A stretch of DNA of 64,000 nt, taken from the NCBI GenBank assembly GCA_020091685.1, contig CM034607.1, forward strand, positions 7,809,465 to 7,873,464, given 5' to 3'. Both the position numbers and the translations under genes were made by a program. This stretch comes from Lutjanus erythropterus. Taxonomy: Eukaryota > Chordata > Actinopteri > Lutjaniformes > Lutjanidae. The notes below the pieces were generated by a model. The model was not told the DNA's origin. It saw only the letters and a program-made list of their open reading frames with translations, and made no database searches. Below are positions 47,701 through 59,599 of this stretch, in pieces (the first letter of the stretch is position 1; each line of letters opens with the position of its first letter).

Positions 47701-48260
47701 TATCCTCATCTAGAACTCAATAGGGATTTGTTGTCTCCTAGTTCTTCCCACTCCCTCTGCGAGCCAGACAGGTAAAAGGATCGCACTGCTGGTTTGCTCG
47801 GGATCCTCTTTGATTTCATGCTCTAATCGTTTTTCCCATTGCTTTTTTTTTTTTTTTTTTTTTGCCTTGGATCAGTAAGAAGACCCCTGTCTGGATTCCT
47901 GCTCAAATTATACATATTCCCACCTTTGCAGCATTCAACGTCTCAATCAACCTGAGAGAGAAGTGCCTTTGCTCATTGTTATACAAGCACTTGACTCAGG
48001 TCTGTGCCATTTCAGCAATATGACACATTCAGAAAAATAACAACGTGTTTGAAAGGAAGTCTGTATTATATCAAACTAGCAGCAGCTGCCATCAAATGCA
48101 CAGTGTGGTACGAGAAAACCAATGGCAACCAGTGTGTTTTCTCCTCTCCGACACCCTCCCTCCATGTCTCTCTTTGCTCTTTATCTCTCCTCCTTTGACT
48201 CTCACTTCAGAAAATGAACTGTATTAAATTAACTGCGTTGGCATCCACAGGGAAATCAAT
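47700..48260. promoter_or_regulatory. Candidate conserved non-coding block, interrupted by poly-T
   Basis: Apart from a run of 21 T at about 47843-47863, the sequence is repeat-free, with balanced composition and no open frame of note. Flanking texture (ccaatggcaacc, cattgttatacaagcactt) resembles other enhancer-like blocks. The argument is weaker than at 24.8-26.7 kb because no strong site cluster is visible. Confidence 0.25.
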
Positions 48261-48293
48261 AGACAAAGAGACTGTGTAACTTGACTGTCCTAA

Positions 48294-48317
48294 TTTTTTT
48301 TTTTTTTTTTTTTTTTT
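48294..48317. repeat. Poly-T tract, 24 bases
   Basis: A homopolymer run; on the minus strand it could be the A-tail of a short retroposon, but no body is recognisable. Confidence 0.9.
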
Positions 48318-48319
48318 CC

Positions 48320-49845
48320 GATAGAACCGGGAAAAAGTTGCTTGTATGGATTTTGTACCTCTCGATATTTCTTTTTTCCTTCGTCGATCAAATTAAACAA
48401 ACTGAATTCGTAGTGTAAAACCTGAGCATGCACACACTCCCACTTATGTTTCACACGATTAAATCCAGAGCAACTTAAAATAAAAACGCACACACACACT
48501 GTGTTAAAGGTAGCGGGATGATGTGATAGCTGCATGAACACACATCAGTGTTGTAGCTCTATGACAAATGGATGAACTGCTGCATTTTACATGACGCGGG
48601 AAAATGCTGTTACACAACATACAGTAGACTACAGAGAATCCCTGCAGTGGCAATGTGGGGCTGCTCACTTAAGATTTGATGTGTGGTTGCCCTCTCATCT
48701 AAATGCCCATAATGCTCATGTTTTGGCCCATTTACTGTGCTGCTTTACATGTTACAAGTTTAATGGCTTAGAAAAATAGTCCATAATAGTGTAAGGTACA
48801 GTATGTAAGCAGCGAAGTGAGGAGACTTCTTTAAAGCCTTTATAGTCTTCTAACCATGTAATTTAGGGTCATAACATAGTAGTAAGCATTTAAAAATATT
48901 TTAAATCAGATTTAATCCAAATTTGAAATATTTTAGGTAAGTTTTTGTACGCTTTCCTAGTTTGAATTGGGCATGTTTTTTTTTCCTCTGTGATTTATTA
49001 TGGAATTAATTCCACAAACCAGTCATAAAAAAATCCATGTCAGTTGCTGTGTGGATGCAACAAAACTTCTCTTTTCTCGTTGCTGCAGCTGCTCTCTGAG
49101 TCTGAACCAACTCAACAGCGGGGGGCTGAAGCCGTTATATCGCTCCTTTAACACAAGCGGTGATTTAACCTGGCAAAAATCGATATCATTTCATGTGTAC
49201 ACTGTATTTAGGACATTTTCCCCACTTTACTTGTGTGTTTGAAAGCCTTTACTGACGGCGAACTGTCATTTTCCCAGCAGGGCACTGGAGTTACTGGTCT
49301 GCCCGCTGCCCCGATCGGCAGCAAGTAATGTTAGTTCAGACTCAAACAGACTGAAGTGACCGAGATCAAACAGTAACACAAACTAACAAACACAAACTCC
49401 TCCAACTCCTGTGTCTTGCAAGATAAAAAAGACTGTTTCTGTCCATCTGGAGTCTCATGGTGGGAAAGAGAGCAGAGACGGCAGCTTCAGTTCCCCATTG
49501 GAAAGTGCTGCCTGACGACAAAGTAAAATGGAGAATGTTCTTAGTATAGCACACACATAAACCCATATTGATTTTTTTTAGGCGGTCTTTTGTTTAGGTG
49601 CTAAAATATGTTTTGCTGCCTCCCACGTCTACAGCGGTCCACAGCAGCTGTCAATCAAACATGAGCTGACACGCCCACACACTTGAAAAATGGTCTAAAC
49701 AGCAAAATGAGCTGTTTGGGAACCCTGTTTTCTAATATTATGGATGTTTATTTTCATTCAGATCTTTGAAGATAATTAGAAACCTAAACTTTGATATCAT
49801 AGATGCATTTTTACTTTTTTCAAGCCTAATTTTCAGTGGCTTTAA
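48320..49845. other. Intergenic DNA, nothing identified
   Basis: Several 62-83 codon frames without domains. No repeat ends were recognised. Confidence 0.5.
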
Positions 49846-49847
49846 AG

Positions 49848-50083
49848 CAACACTTTATAACTTTTGGAGAGTTTTAAAAGCAGCGTAACAGAATTGTAAA
49901 TTTAAGTTCTGTGATTTCCTTTAGATCTAACATTTGAAACTTTGTTTGCTTGGTATCTCATAAGGTTGTTCCCATACTGTTACCATCATCGGAAATGCCT
50001 CCAACACAGCCTAAAATGCTGGATTGGGTCATCAGGGAAGACGTGAGTCTATGCCCTTGTTCAAAACAGGACCTTCAGCAGAA
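49848..50083. repeat. Possible short dispersed repeat (aaagcaacactttataactttt)
   Basis: The start, gcaacactttataacttttg, resembles a fish repeat with a caacactatgtaactttt-type end. It runs up to the hAT-like element at 50092. The other end is not identified. Confidence 0.35.
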
Positions 50084-50091
50084 TCCTGTAC

Positions 50092-51050
50092 TAGAGATGT
50101 GCACAATTAGTCGACTACGCAATTAAACATCACCACCCTCGCTATACTTGTTGGTCAAAACTATTTATTAGGGGTGTGTATCTCACTGTCTGAGATGACT
50201 GCAGCAGCGTTTCTCATCTTTCTTATGAAACCCGAACTTAGTCTACAGTTAAGCCTTATGAAAGTTTGGTAGTGCGACATGGTACAGTGTCACTTTTGTC
50301 GCTGTTTTCAGCACCGTCTGTTTTAAGTAAATGAAGAGGAGACACAGGAGAGGGAGAGGGTGCGCTTGTTTTGTGAGTGCGGCAGCGGGTGTCCAGTGAG
50401 AACGGTGCAGGTAAAGACAGGAGAGAGAAGACGGAGGAAAGTTAACAGTGGCAGCTCCCTGATGCCAAAATTAAACATACGCGCATCCCAATGAGATTTA
50501 TCAATACGCTAGTGCTGCATCGATTTGTTCCCGATTCATGTTCAGCATGTTCAGTCTGAACCGATGCACTCGTATCTAACGTTGCCTCTAACATGTTATG
50601 CAGCCATCCACCACTAGTTTGGGCTGCGGCCCCATCAGAAGGCAGATTCTCTTGCCGTAATGTTTTTATCATCAAGTTGGACAGGTGACAGCTCGTAAAA
50701 GCAGCACGGTTTGGCAGTGTTTTAATCTAGAAAATGAAAATAATGTTGAATGTAGACTGTGTTGTCATATTTAGTAGGTTAATGTGCAGTGTTTGTATTA
50801 CACTGCGCAAAGTGGCACACATTTCAGCCTGCACTTAAAATACGATTTGGCGATTGTAGACTGTGATTAATGGCTTCAAATAGCTCTTAATACACAGTAT
50901 TTTTTGGACAGTGTTTAATATTATAAATTAATAAATTGAGCTCAATTTTAACAGCTTTCCAAGTGTTTTCTTACTGTTAGACAAGTCGACTAGTCCAAAT
51001 TAAATTTTGTGTTTAATTAAGAGGGAAATTAGTCGCCAGGAACATCCCTA
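50092..51050. mobile_element. hAT-like element (tagagatgt...acatcccta), perfect target duplication
   Basis: Identical 8-mers tcctgtac flank it (50084-50091 and 51051-51058). The ends tagagatgtgc and gaacatcccta are imperfect inverted repeats, and cgacta/tagtcg motifs lie just inside both. The 959-bp interior includes gtgcggcagcgg- and ggctgcggccccatc-type GC-richer blocks and a 77-codon minus frame that shows no domain. Length and lack of transposase mark it as non-autonomous. Confidence 0.8.
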
Positions 51051-51059
51051 TCCTGTACA

Positions 51060-51990
51060 TCTTTTCTTTTTTTTTTTTTAAAACTAATCCAGTGATAACA
51101 GTCATATCACATTCATGCACAGTAGCATACAGCTGTTACGTACTGGTGTAGGATTGGTACTCTGTATCGACCAATACACAGGTAAACATACACAAGTTCA
51201 GGTAAATGTAATGGCCACAGCCACACAAAGTAAGAGCCAGAAATTATAATATTGTTCACACACTCACCTCATTACTTTGTTAAGTACATTGCTTAATTTC
51301 ATTAGCAGTCAACCACACCCCCAACAATTCATTTTCACATTAAAGTCCACATTACACAGTTTATTTGATTGGTAATCTCTTTCCTTACGCTGTTTAAATG
51401 GAGCGCACACATTTTCACAAATGAGCAATTTTCTGTCACATTAATCATTTTTGTCTTTGTCTGTTGAGTTACCGTGCTGGTGGGGGGGGGGGGGGTCTCT
51501 TCATGGAGCAGCAAAAGGTGTGGCCAAGCACAGAGGACTTTTAAATGGCCAGCTCATGTGCTGCCATGTTAGATTGGTATTTGGGTTTAGTTAGTTTTCC
51601 ATTTGTATTAGTTCTAGTTGACATCCCCTTACGTTATTTGGTTTGGCTCAGCCAGTATTTATGTTCTTTTATGTCTCATTAGGTGCGATGAGATGAGCCA
51701 GGCCTGCACAGAATCAATCACCGGTGATCGCCACACAACACACGCAGATTTGTGTCCAACTTGATCCTGACTCGCTCTGACATCATGCAGACGTGGGCAA
51801 CGATAACCGCACAAGATCGAGCCGGCCGCAGTTTTTAAAACCAGGCGCCGCAGTTGCTCTCCACTGACTGCAAGCGCCTGGCTGTCACCTGATCAATGAG
51901 CTGACAGGCTCCTATTGGCTCTTAATTTTGACAACACCAAGTGTTGTTTAAAATACTAATTTTCTGTGTAACTGACATATTTAAGACTGG
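51060..51990. other. Intergenic DNA with a repeat fragment and a poly-G run
   Basis: 51150-51212 (ggtactctgtatcgacc...aaacatacacaagttcagg) is a fragment of a family also seen at 52566-52640 and 59355-59412. A run of 14 G lies at 51482-51495. 51690-51920 is CpG-richer, with gatcgagccggccgcag, and has no gene. Confidence 0.5.
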
Positions 51991-51994
51991 ATAT

Positions 51995-52350
51995 ATTAGT
52001 CTTATGTTGTGCAGTTAAATTTCAATCTGTCAACAAGCAGATATTTTGTGGCTGATAATAATAATAAAAGTTATATATGAGACTTATGAAATGAACAGTT
52101 ATAAAGTGCTTTACAAGGCAGATAAAAGAACAGATGTTCCAGGTGACAGTAGGGGAATGTTCTCTTTTTCAACTTCACTGTGGGCTGCAAAATACAGGTA
52201 ACCTACAGGTGATCTAACAGGATGTTAGTGTCTCCTCCTGTTTATTCTCTGAAGTCTCTTGGAAACTGTCAGACTTGACTTGCAGCTTCTTGTCACCGCC
52301 TCCTGCTGCGGCGGCCACCTGATCTCGTCTGCTCTCCCAACTAGGCGCAG
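51995..52350 (+). repeat. Dispersed repeat, member 1 of an inverted pair
   Basis: Runs from tgttgtgcagttaaattt through aatctgtcaacaagcagata, aaagtgctttacaaggcag and ataaaagaacag to gcggcggccacctgatctcg. The same series occurs in the opposite direction at 63641-64000. No coding frame or terminal inverted repeat could be fixed, so the class is open. Confidence 0.7.
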
Positions 52351-53184
52351 TTGATCTCAAACGTGCCTAATATGTTAGGTCAGTTTGTTCAGTTAAGCCC
52401 TTGTTTTGCTGCTGCTATTTTGAGTGTAGTTCTAGTTTGTTGACCTCTTTTATAGGCCTAGTTATTAAGTTCTTGGTTTGTATTGTTTTGCATTTTTTGG
52501 GTCAATAAGTACCCTATTTTTTTTCCCAGCAAACTCCTCATTGTCTTACTTCTTGGTCCCTAAAATCAACACACAGTTAAACATACACATGTTCAGTTAT
52601 TGGTATTGGGAAGAAAAAATGAAATTGGTACATCTCACTTCACAACATACACCGTCTCTTAAAAAATACATTTATATGCAAAAAAATGTTGAGCCTGATA
52701 TGTTTTAGAGAAAAAACAAACAATTGCTCCTTGAGTAGTTCAGTTTGGGCTACAAAACACTGGTTAACACTTAGGAATGATGATGATTTTGGTTAAATGT
52801 TTCAAAGGAAATACGTGCAGTTTTATACCTTTTCAATCTTTAACCATAATCCAAATGTTTCCCTCACCTTGAAGCAGTCATGCTCTAGATGCAACAAGCA
52901 AATTTGACGGTCGATGTTTTATATGTTCAGTATGACCCACCATGGGGTATGGTGGGAATCTCATTAGCTTGGGAGGTATTTGTCAAAGTATTTGTCAAAT
53001 TAAAATTCTGAAAGTCGGGAACATGATCCTTTGAATTCATGCAGTAGTTATTTAAATATCTCAGTCAGTGGAAGACAGTCTAGTTGTGTTTGTAATGATA
53101 TAGTAATGTTGATTTGAGATGTTGCTATTTTGCTGTGCAGACTCATGTTTGTTTCATCCTGTAAAATATTTTGTATTTCAAAGC
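52350..53184. other. Intergenic DNA, one short repeat fragment
   Basis: 52566-52640 (aaacatacacatgttcag, ttattggtattgggaag) is related to fragments at 51150 and 59355. Otherwise nothing was identified. Confidence 0.45.
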
Positions 53185-53265
53185 AAGCTAGTTATGGGGA
53201 CCCCTGATAATAGATAGACTTTATAGTCCTGAAGGAAATTATCTTGATACGTGCAGAAATTGTTG
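53185..53265. repeat. Short retroposon-type tail (agactttatagtcctgaagg)
   Basis: The sequence atagatagactttatagtcc followed by tgaaggaaatta resembles a very common fish retroelement 3' end (actttattgatccc-type). Only a short fragment is present. Confidence 0.4.
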
Positions 53266-54120
53266 TTAAAACTGGTTCTAATAATGCTTAATAAACAATT
53301 TGCTAAGTGGTTAAATTGGGCCAGGGCTGTTTGGCTAGTGATAGAAAATGTACTCATTACTGTCTGAAAGTGAAGTACAGGGAGTGGATTAAATGCAGTG
53401 GATGATCACTGCCCCTGGCATCTTACAACCACCCAGCCAAACCAGCTGGACCAGCTCGGACCTAAAGGAGCAAAGGAGACAAATGAGTTGTCGCCTGGTT
53501 AGATTATGCACCAGCCCACATCCTCCTCCTCAAACCACCCACATAACAAATTCCAATCGAGACCCTGCATTTACTAATACTTTGGCTGGTGTACACCCTC
53601 TTCCAGTGAGACATGGCCTTTGTCTTTTAACTTAGGGAAGAAAGGGGAGCTGCAGCGCATCTTGTCCAGATCAGTTCATTAACAAGAGAAAAAGTAAACT
53701 GAAAAAGAATCTTTGCACACCACAACGCATTTCTCCTCATTAGCAAATAAACAGTTGAACTGAAATTATACCTTCCACATCTGTGAGTGTGCTAGGGTCC
53801 ATGTGATGTTTTGACCTTACGGACTCACAACTTAAATTTCATCATCAGAGGATGTACGTGTAGGCTCAGTGTGGATATCCACGTACTTCCAGTGTGTTGG
53901 GGCCACGTGGATTCATCCACTGACTTGTCCATGCCATAGATAGAATGAACTAGATAGTGAATGCAAAGATGGCGCCCATTCAGTCCAATAAGAGTTGCTC
54001 GCCTGGCACATAAGGCGATAAAGTTTCCTAGTTTCTGGGTTTACTTCCTGCTTATATGGTGTGCTGAATATGCACAGTGGTGTTACCCCCCCCCTTCCCA
54101 ACCCCTGACCCATTAGTTCC
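53265..54120. other. Intergenic DNA, nothing identified
   Basis: Short frames only. A run of C at 54087-54095. No features. Confidence 0.5.
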
Positions 54121-54122
54121 CA

Positions 54123-54424
54123 CTTGGCCCATAGACTTTACATTGTGATGTCACAGATCTTTTTAAAGGCTCAAGGAAAGTTTTCCAAACATAAAAACTC
54201 CATGGATCAAAAATTCATAATAGAAAAAGTCATTACTGACCTTGTCAGTAGTTTGAGGTGTCCTGTCAACAGTTTTACAGATGTCTCTTGTACAATGGGG
54301 AAAATGCGATTTTGGCCAGTGGGGAGTTTTTGCTGCAACACCACAAGTGGCCACTGGAGAAAACTGGCGGCAGGGCTGAGCGGCAAAACCCTTTTGTAGT
54401 TCTATAGTAAGTCTATGGGCCAAG
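54123..54424. mobile_element. Short non-autonomous element with 16-bp perfect inverted ends
   Basis: The left end cttggcccatagactt and right end aagtctatgggccaag are perfect inverted copies, 302 bp apart overall. The interior (gccagtggggagtttttgc, caccacaagtggccactgg) matches a short dispersed fish repeat. Target duplication is not clear. The helicase-derived repeat follows immediately. Confidence 0.7.
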
Positions 54425-54760
54425 CACCACTGCACATGTGCAGAATGCTAACCTAACGGGCCAGACGGGTTGTGTCGTTCTTTGCTCTTCGTTCAACGAA
54501 GAAATACTCTCCAGTTCTGATATAAGTGATGCTATCGCAGTATCTACACCAGCCTTTTCAGGAGGCCATTGTTTGTTTGAAACAAGTCGCTTCCATGGAT
54601 GCTTCTTGCTGTCATTGCACCTAAAACCACGCCCGTAGCCGCCAGTAGTCCCTCCTAGGACACTGATTGGCTGCACCACCTTTGGTGTGAATACAATCGG
54701 ATAACTTGAAGCCTGGCAAAATGGATTCTTGCTTGATCTAGCGAGATCTCACGAATCAAG
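54425..54760 (-). pseudogene. RecQ-like helicase-derived element, copy 2
   Basis: The minus strand carries the same region upstream of the ATG as copy 1 at 8296-8790 (gcttcaagttatcc, ggctgcaccacctttgg-type on plus). It also carries the segment reading ASLISELESISSLNEEQRTT, but it breaks off earlier than copy 1, before the GKDVFALLPT motif. Codons match copy 1 closely, so both derive from one dispersed source. No start codon in frame with the whole segment is preserved. Confidence 0.6.
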
Positions 54761-56009
54761 CTGCCTTGCAGGGTAAGCGGAACGCAGACTCCAGAAAATA
54801 GTAAGAAGAAAATGAATAGGGGTCTGTGGTGTCCATGGCTGTCCCTGTACATGTCCACCTGGGAGAATAATAGATCCCTTACATTTGCAGAGCTGATATT
54901 AGAGTAAAAAAAAACCATTGATTAATACTTACTAACATTTACATTTGGAGTGTGTTACAAGAATCATAGAAAAGCTTAAGGACTTGAAGAAGTGGCACTA
55001 TCCACTGATTGCAGCCTGAATTCAGTGCTGTATTGAGGTTTATTATGCAGGAGGACCACTGCAGGAAGACAAATGGCAGAGTTAATGATGTCACTCCTTC
55101 TGAGAAATAAATTTATGATGTCATTTTGTGATAAATTTCTTTTGGTGGGCCCGTTTCAGGTGATTTGTGATTCCTGTAAGTGCCAGGGAGGAGATGGACA
55201 TGCAGCGGGGCTTGCCAATGGAATTCTTGTGGATTCACATCATGGCCTCAGTTTTACCCCAGCGTTGACCTGTTTCTGTATTCTACAGGCTTCTGTACAG
55301 TATGTGGAAAAAGTTCTCAGTGATGTACAGTACAGAGCAACTTCTTTGAAGCGTCTCGTCACATCCTTAATTACGTACAGTTCTGTGAACTAAGGACATA
55401 AGTAAGAATCACACGACAACCGAGCAATACAATCCTGAAAAGGTGACGAGACGTTTTCTTAATTAAGTCCGCTAGAAGCTACAGTATTTCTCCGTGCTCA
55501 GGGTGCAGAAATGTCAGAGTGGCCATCAGTTGAGGAGCTCCTCAGCTTTAACAAACTGACTGCTGACCCACAGCGTGCGGGTTCAAAGCTCCACTATGTG
55601 TGACCAGGATGTCTGCTGAATATGTGCCTGCCTACTTAGTGTCAGATGAAAATTAATAGACACAGATGTACTCCACAGCTTAGGATAATCACGTAGCCCT
55701 TGGGGCAGTGGGGAAAGAAAACCACAGTCTAAATATCTCATTAATTCAAATTCAGGGAGGTCACGGTGAGGTTTTGCCTTCGTGGCACTGACATTTTAAT
55801 CAGAAGTCCGCCCAAGTCTCCATTAATAGAATAATGGAGATTGTGATAGCGAGGCATTGTGTAATAATACCTTTGTACATTTGGAGTGAGTGTTCGCTGT
55901 TCTCTCTGGAATCCACCTGTGAGATATCCCTGCATTGATCGCTGCTGGTGATACCGCAGAGGTATTTCTCTTTATTCTGCATGTCGCTGCATGAAATACA
56001 CCTCGCATA
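54760..56009. other. Intergenic DNA, nothing identified
   Basis: Several frames of 60-106 codons lack any known domain. No repeat borders were recognised. Some of it (55740-56000) is repeat-free and could be regulatory. Confidence 0.45.
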
Positions 56010-56874
56010 CACTCTTAGAAATAGAGGTCATAACTAGAACAAGAAAGGGTTCTTTTGCTTGGCCCCGTAGGAGAACCCTTTTTCATTTGGTTCAGAAGCT
56101 TTTATAATTATTCCACTTGGAACCCTTTCGGAGAGTTATACCTAGAACCCTACATATTGCGTTATACCTAGAATCATCTGTGAAATGCTCCACCCAAACC
56201 CCCCCCTATCAGAGGTTCCTTCTATGGTTCCACCCACAACCCTCTTTGGAAGTTCTATCAAGCACCTTACCACCTTCTCAGCTTCCCAACAACAACTGGC
56301 CTAGGAGGTTCTACCAAGAACCTTTTTTGTGTGGGCTTTATCAAGAACACACCCAGAGGTTCTACTGAAAACTTCTCTCTGTTATAAGGGTTTATTATAT
56401 AACCCACCAAAGCGGTTCTACCAAGAACATTTTTATATTTGAAGGGTTTGATGGGTTCTACCAAGAACCTTTTTGTATTCTTCAGGTTTTATCTAGAACA
56501 CACTGAGGGGTTCTATGGGGAACCTTTTTATATTCTACATGTTTAATCTAGAACTCACCAAAAGGGTTCTACCAAGAAACTTTTCATATTCCAAGGGTTT
56601 TATATAGAACATACTAGGGAGGTTCTACGGAGACCCTCTTTATATTCTAAGGGTTTTATCTAGAATCCAGCCAAGGGGTTCTACTGAGAACCCTTTTATA
56701 TTATGGTGCAACAAAAACCCTTGATTTTGACAATCCTTGAAGAACAGGTCTTTGGTTGAAATGGGTTCTTTATGGAACCCTTAGTCTTACAATGAACCCT
56801 TGACAAACCCTGTCTTCCCAAAAGGGTTCTTCAGAAGCAAATGGTTCTGTGTAGAACCCTTTTTTCTAAGAGTG
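56010..56874. mobile_element. TA-flanked element with internal 56-bp tandem array
   Basis: The left cactcttagaaa and right tttctaagagtg are 12-bp perfect inverted ends, bordered by TA on both sides (56008-56009 and 56875-56876), as in Tc1/mariner-type insertion. A CACTA-type element is an alternative. The 865-bp body is made of ggttct...agaacc hairpin units. Starts at 56307, 56358, 56414, 56454, 56509, 56565, 56621 and 56677 show spacings of 51, 56, 40, 55, 56, 56 and 56. No coding frame. Confidence 0.8.
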
Positions 56875-56879
56875 TAGAT

Positions 56880-57040
56880 ATGAGTAGGATTTCATAGCCT
56901 GAGGTCCTGCTAAATGATACACTTATACATCTGAGCTGTAAAGCAGTTGTGTTGCTCAGATGGTCCAGTGATTCAATAATCCAGCTTTCCAGATACAAAA
57001 AGTCTTTATAGGGAACATTTTCATTTTGATCTCTCTCTGT
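56880..57040. other. Spacer, nothing identified
   Basis: Short sequence between the foldback element and the next enhancer-like block. Confidence 0.5.
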
Positions 57041-57335
57041 CTCTCTGCATGTGTGTTTTACAGGTCAGCACTCAGTCTCCCACTTTCCTGGAGTGCCACT
57101 CACAGCTAACAGAATAAGGGCTGTTGATATAATGTGTTGCAACACTGACTATGAGAGAAATGTGAAAATACTTCAGTGAGATTGAGGCATTCATTTGTGG
57201 CATCTTCAATTCATGATTAATTTCAGTCTCAAAGCTAATTAGCGAAGGCTGCGTACTGACGACAGGCAACGTTTACTAATGGGAGCACATTCAAAAACGT
57301 CTGTCACCTGGACTTAAACAGGAGTAATATTAATA
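57040..57335. promoter_or_regulatory. Candidate conserved non-coding block
   Basis: Repeat-free. Contains a homeodomain cluster: catgattaatttcag, agctaattagcgaag and agtaatattaataaatg. It has CpGs in otherwise CpG-poor surroundings. No frame of interest. Enhancer role is inferred. Confidence 0.35.
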
Positions 57336-57374
57336 AATGAAGCCATACTCTCTCACGTCTGTGATCTGCAACAG

Positions 57375-57835
57375 ACAAATCAACTAGGGTTTTATCAATA
57401 CTGATTTCAGCAAAATGCCTGCTCAAATACTGCTCAAAATGCAGCACTGAGTACTGGTGAGTATGTGTTACTGTTACCACATAAGTAATTGTTAATCATC
57501 AAAAATGCATCAAGTACGCGCATAAGACAAAGAGAAGCTTTTGTCAGAGCAATAGAGGCGATATATTACTATATTACTTAGCCTTAGATCCATAATTAGC
57601 AGGACAACACATTGTATCGATATCGAAATATGGCTTTCAAATCACAGGAGATGCAATGTCTGTTAAAAGAAAATGTCTGTCAACAAACTTTTAAATGAAT
57701 GAGTGTCATGAGGCAGAGATGTCCTGTCCTAAGCATCAGACTCTACAGATTGTTAAAAAAAAATCTGGCACAGATTTCTGCAAAATATTCGCGATTAGAT
57801 ATTTTTTTCAAAATCATTCAGCCCTACTAGGAGAC
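57375..57835. mobile_element. Decayed hAT-type element, right end recognisable
   Basis: The right end (aatattcgcgattagata...tcattcagccctacta) fits a hAT group whose ends read tagggctga. A possible left end ctagggttttatcaatac lies at 57386. No target duplication could be found, so the length of 460 bp is provisional. Confidence 0.4.
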
Positions 57836-57839
57836 ACAG

Positions 57840-59340
57840 TCTGGCATAGCTGAAACTAATGCAGTTTCCACAGTGTTGTGTCAGCACTGGAGAGACGTAC
57901 AGTCAAAAGATTACCCCCTTTTTTTTTATTGGCTGACGAGAGAAGCAAAACCACCAGACACTTTCAAAATCATATACCAGAATTTGACTGGTGCTAATTT
58001 TGAGAGAACACACAGAGGAGCAAAACGGTAACAATACCACCATAAATGCAAATTCAAATAATCCCTGTGAATTCTGCACATTTTTGCAATTTTGCCAAAT
58101 CACTGGAACTTTTCCACAAATGTGACCAATCATCGTAGCTTCCCGAGAGTTCCTCTGATCATAGCCGTCCCCTGTGCAAATGTCATAATGTACATTTCAA
58201 TGAACTGACTCTGCGTTTTAGTATTTACAGCTTCTGTTTTTAATTTTGGTTCGGGTACTGAAAAGACCAGAAAGCTATTGCTAGTGTGTGCTATTTTAGA
58301 ATTTGTTTTATAGTGTGTAAGCTGTGTGACTGAGTTTGAGCCCCCCAGGTGTAATTCATTCATTCATTTCATGCATTCATTAATGCATATTTTGTGAGAA
58401 TTTCTGTATTTAGTTACAAGTTACTTAAAACAATCAGAACAGAGTGCAGTTGCTTTATTTCCTTGCCTTTGATTTTTAGTGAACCCCCCCTGCAACATAT
58501 TTTTTTTAATTGCAATTTCCACTTGCTCCTACATTTTTATTGCTAAACAGTAAAACTTTGCAACATTCATCACAATTTTCTTGAAAAGCTGAGGTGAAAT
58601 CAGCCATTTTAACCTGCCACAATCCCAAGAACAGCCCACGAAATCCTGGAGGGACCGATTCTTAAAGCTGTCATCCAAACCATTCAGTGTCACTTGCTTA
58701 TGTTGGCCTTGTTAGTTTCCACGTTGGGAAAGAATGAAAAGTAATCTCACGATTTAACAGTGATTGGCTGTTACACTCCACTATACAACAGTGTTTACCA
58801 ACCATGACGAAACTGAGTGACACCGAGTTGAACAAGTTGAGACTTCCTAGCGAGATGCATGTCGACAGCGGACAGGTCACGGTCGGTATCCTCCAAAAAT
58901 GGCCCACTTGCCGTTGATGACGTTGCGTCCTCAGTGTCTATTAGACCCTGCTACTTCCCAGCAGCCTCCCAAAGTTTATGGTCAGAGAAGGAAACGCCTT
59001 ACTTCTGCATCAGACCGTGTCACAAAGTCTATGATACTGTAGCTGGTTTGCAAAAAGAGGGTCTCTGGAATCTGTCTGAATTTTGTACATTCCCAGTCGG
59101 AGTTCCTGCATGAGTTGCCAATATTTTAGCAGAGCTGAGGCCAATGCGGCAAACCTGACTGACTGAAGTTACTGACTGACTGACCATTAGTACACTGTGT
59201 ATATATTGTACATAATCTCTGTTACTGAACATGACTACAGACACCATCTTTATTTCCTGATTTGCTTTGTTTTTGTTCTGAATCGTACTGAACTGAATTG
59301 TACTTAATTTTGTACTGAACTGTATTTACCGAGTGGATTG
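57840..59340. other. Intergenic DNA, nothing identified
   Basis: Short unrelated frames only. A (GACT)n-like stretch, ctgactgactgaagttactgactgactgacc in two parts, lies at about 59156-59184. Confidence 0.45.
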
Positions 59341-59354
59341 AACACATTGGTAAA

Positions 59355-59412
59355 GGATCAATACTCTGTATTGGCTGATACACAAAGTTCAGGTGTCAGT
59401 ATCTGTGTTGGG
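59355..59412. repeat. Fragment of a dispersed repeat (caatactctgtattggctga)
   Basis: Related to the fragments at 51150-51212 and 52566-52640 by atacacaaagttcaggt-type sequence and a following ttgggaagga. Too short to classify. Confidence 0.45.
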
Positions 59413-59599
59413 AAGGAAAAACTGGTGTCAAAACAGCCCTTAAATCATCAAGTACAACAATTCAGTCTCCTTCAAAATTTAACAATCAGTGACTCAGGTG
59501 ACATTCTGCTTCTTAGGGGGTAAACTGCATTGTCTAGTGCTGGTGTGTGTGCTCACGCTTGCACGACGTGTGTGTTTTTAATTAACAACCTTAAACACA

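Noticed and set aside
48294..48317. Poly-T as a transcription terminator
   Set aside because: No RNA polymerase III gene or promoter elements are found beside it.
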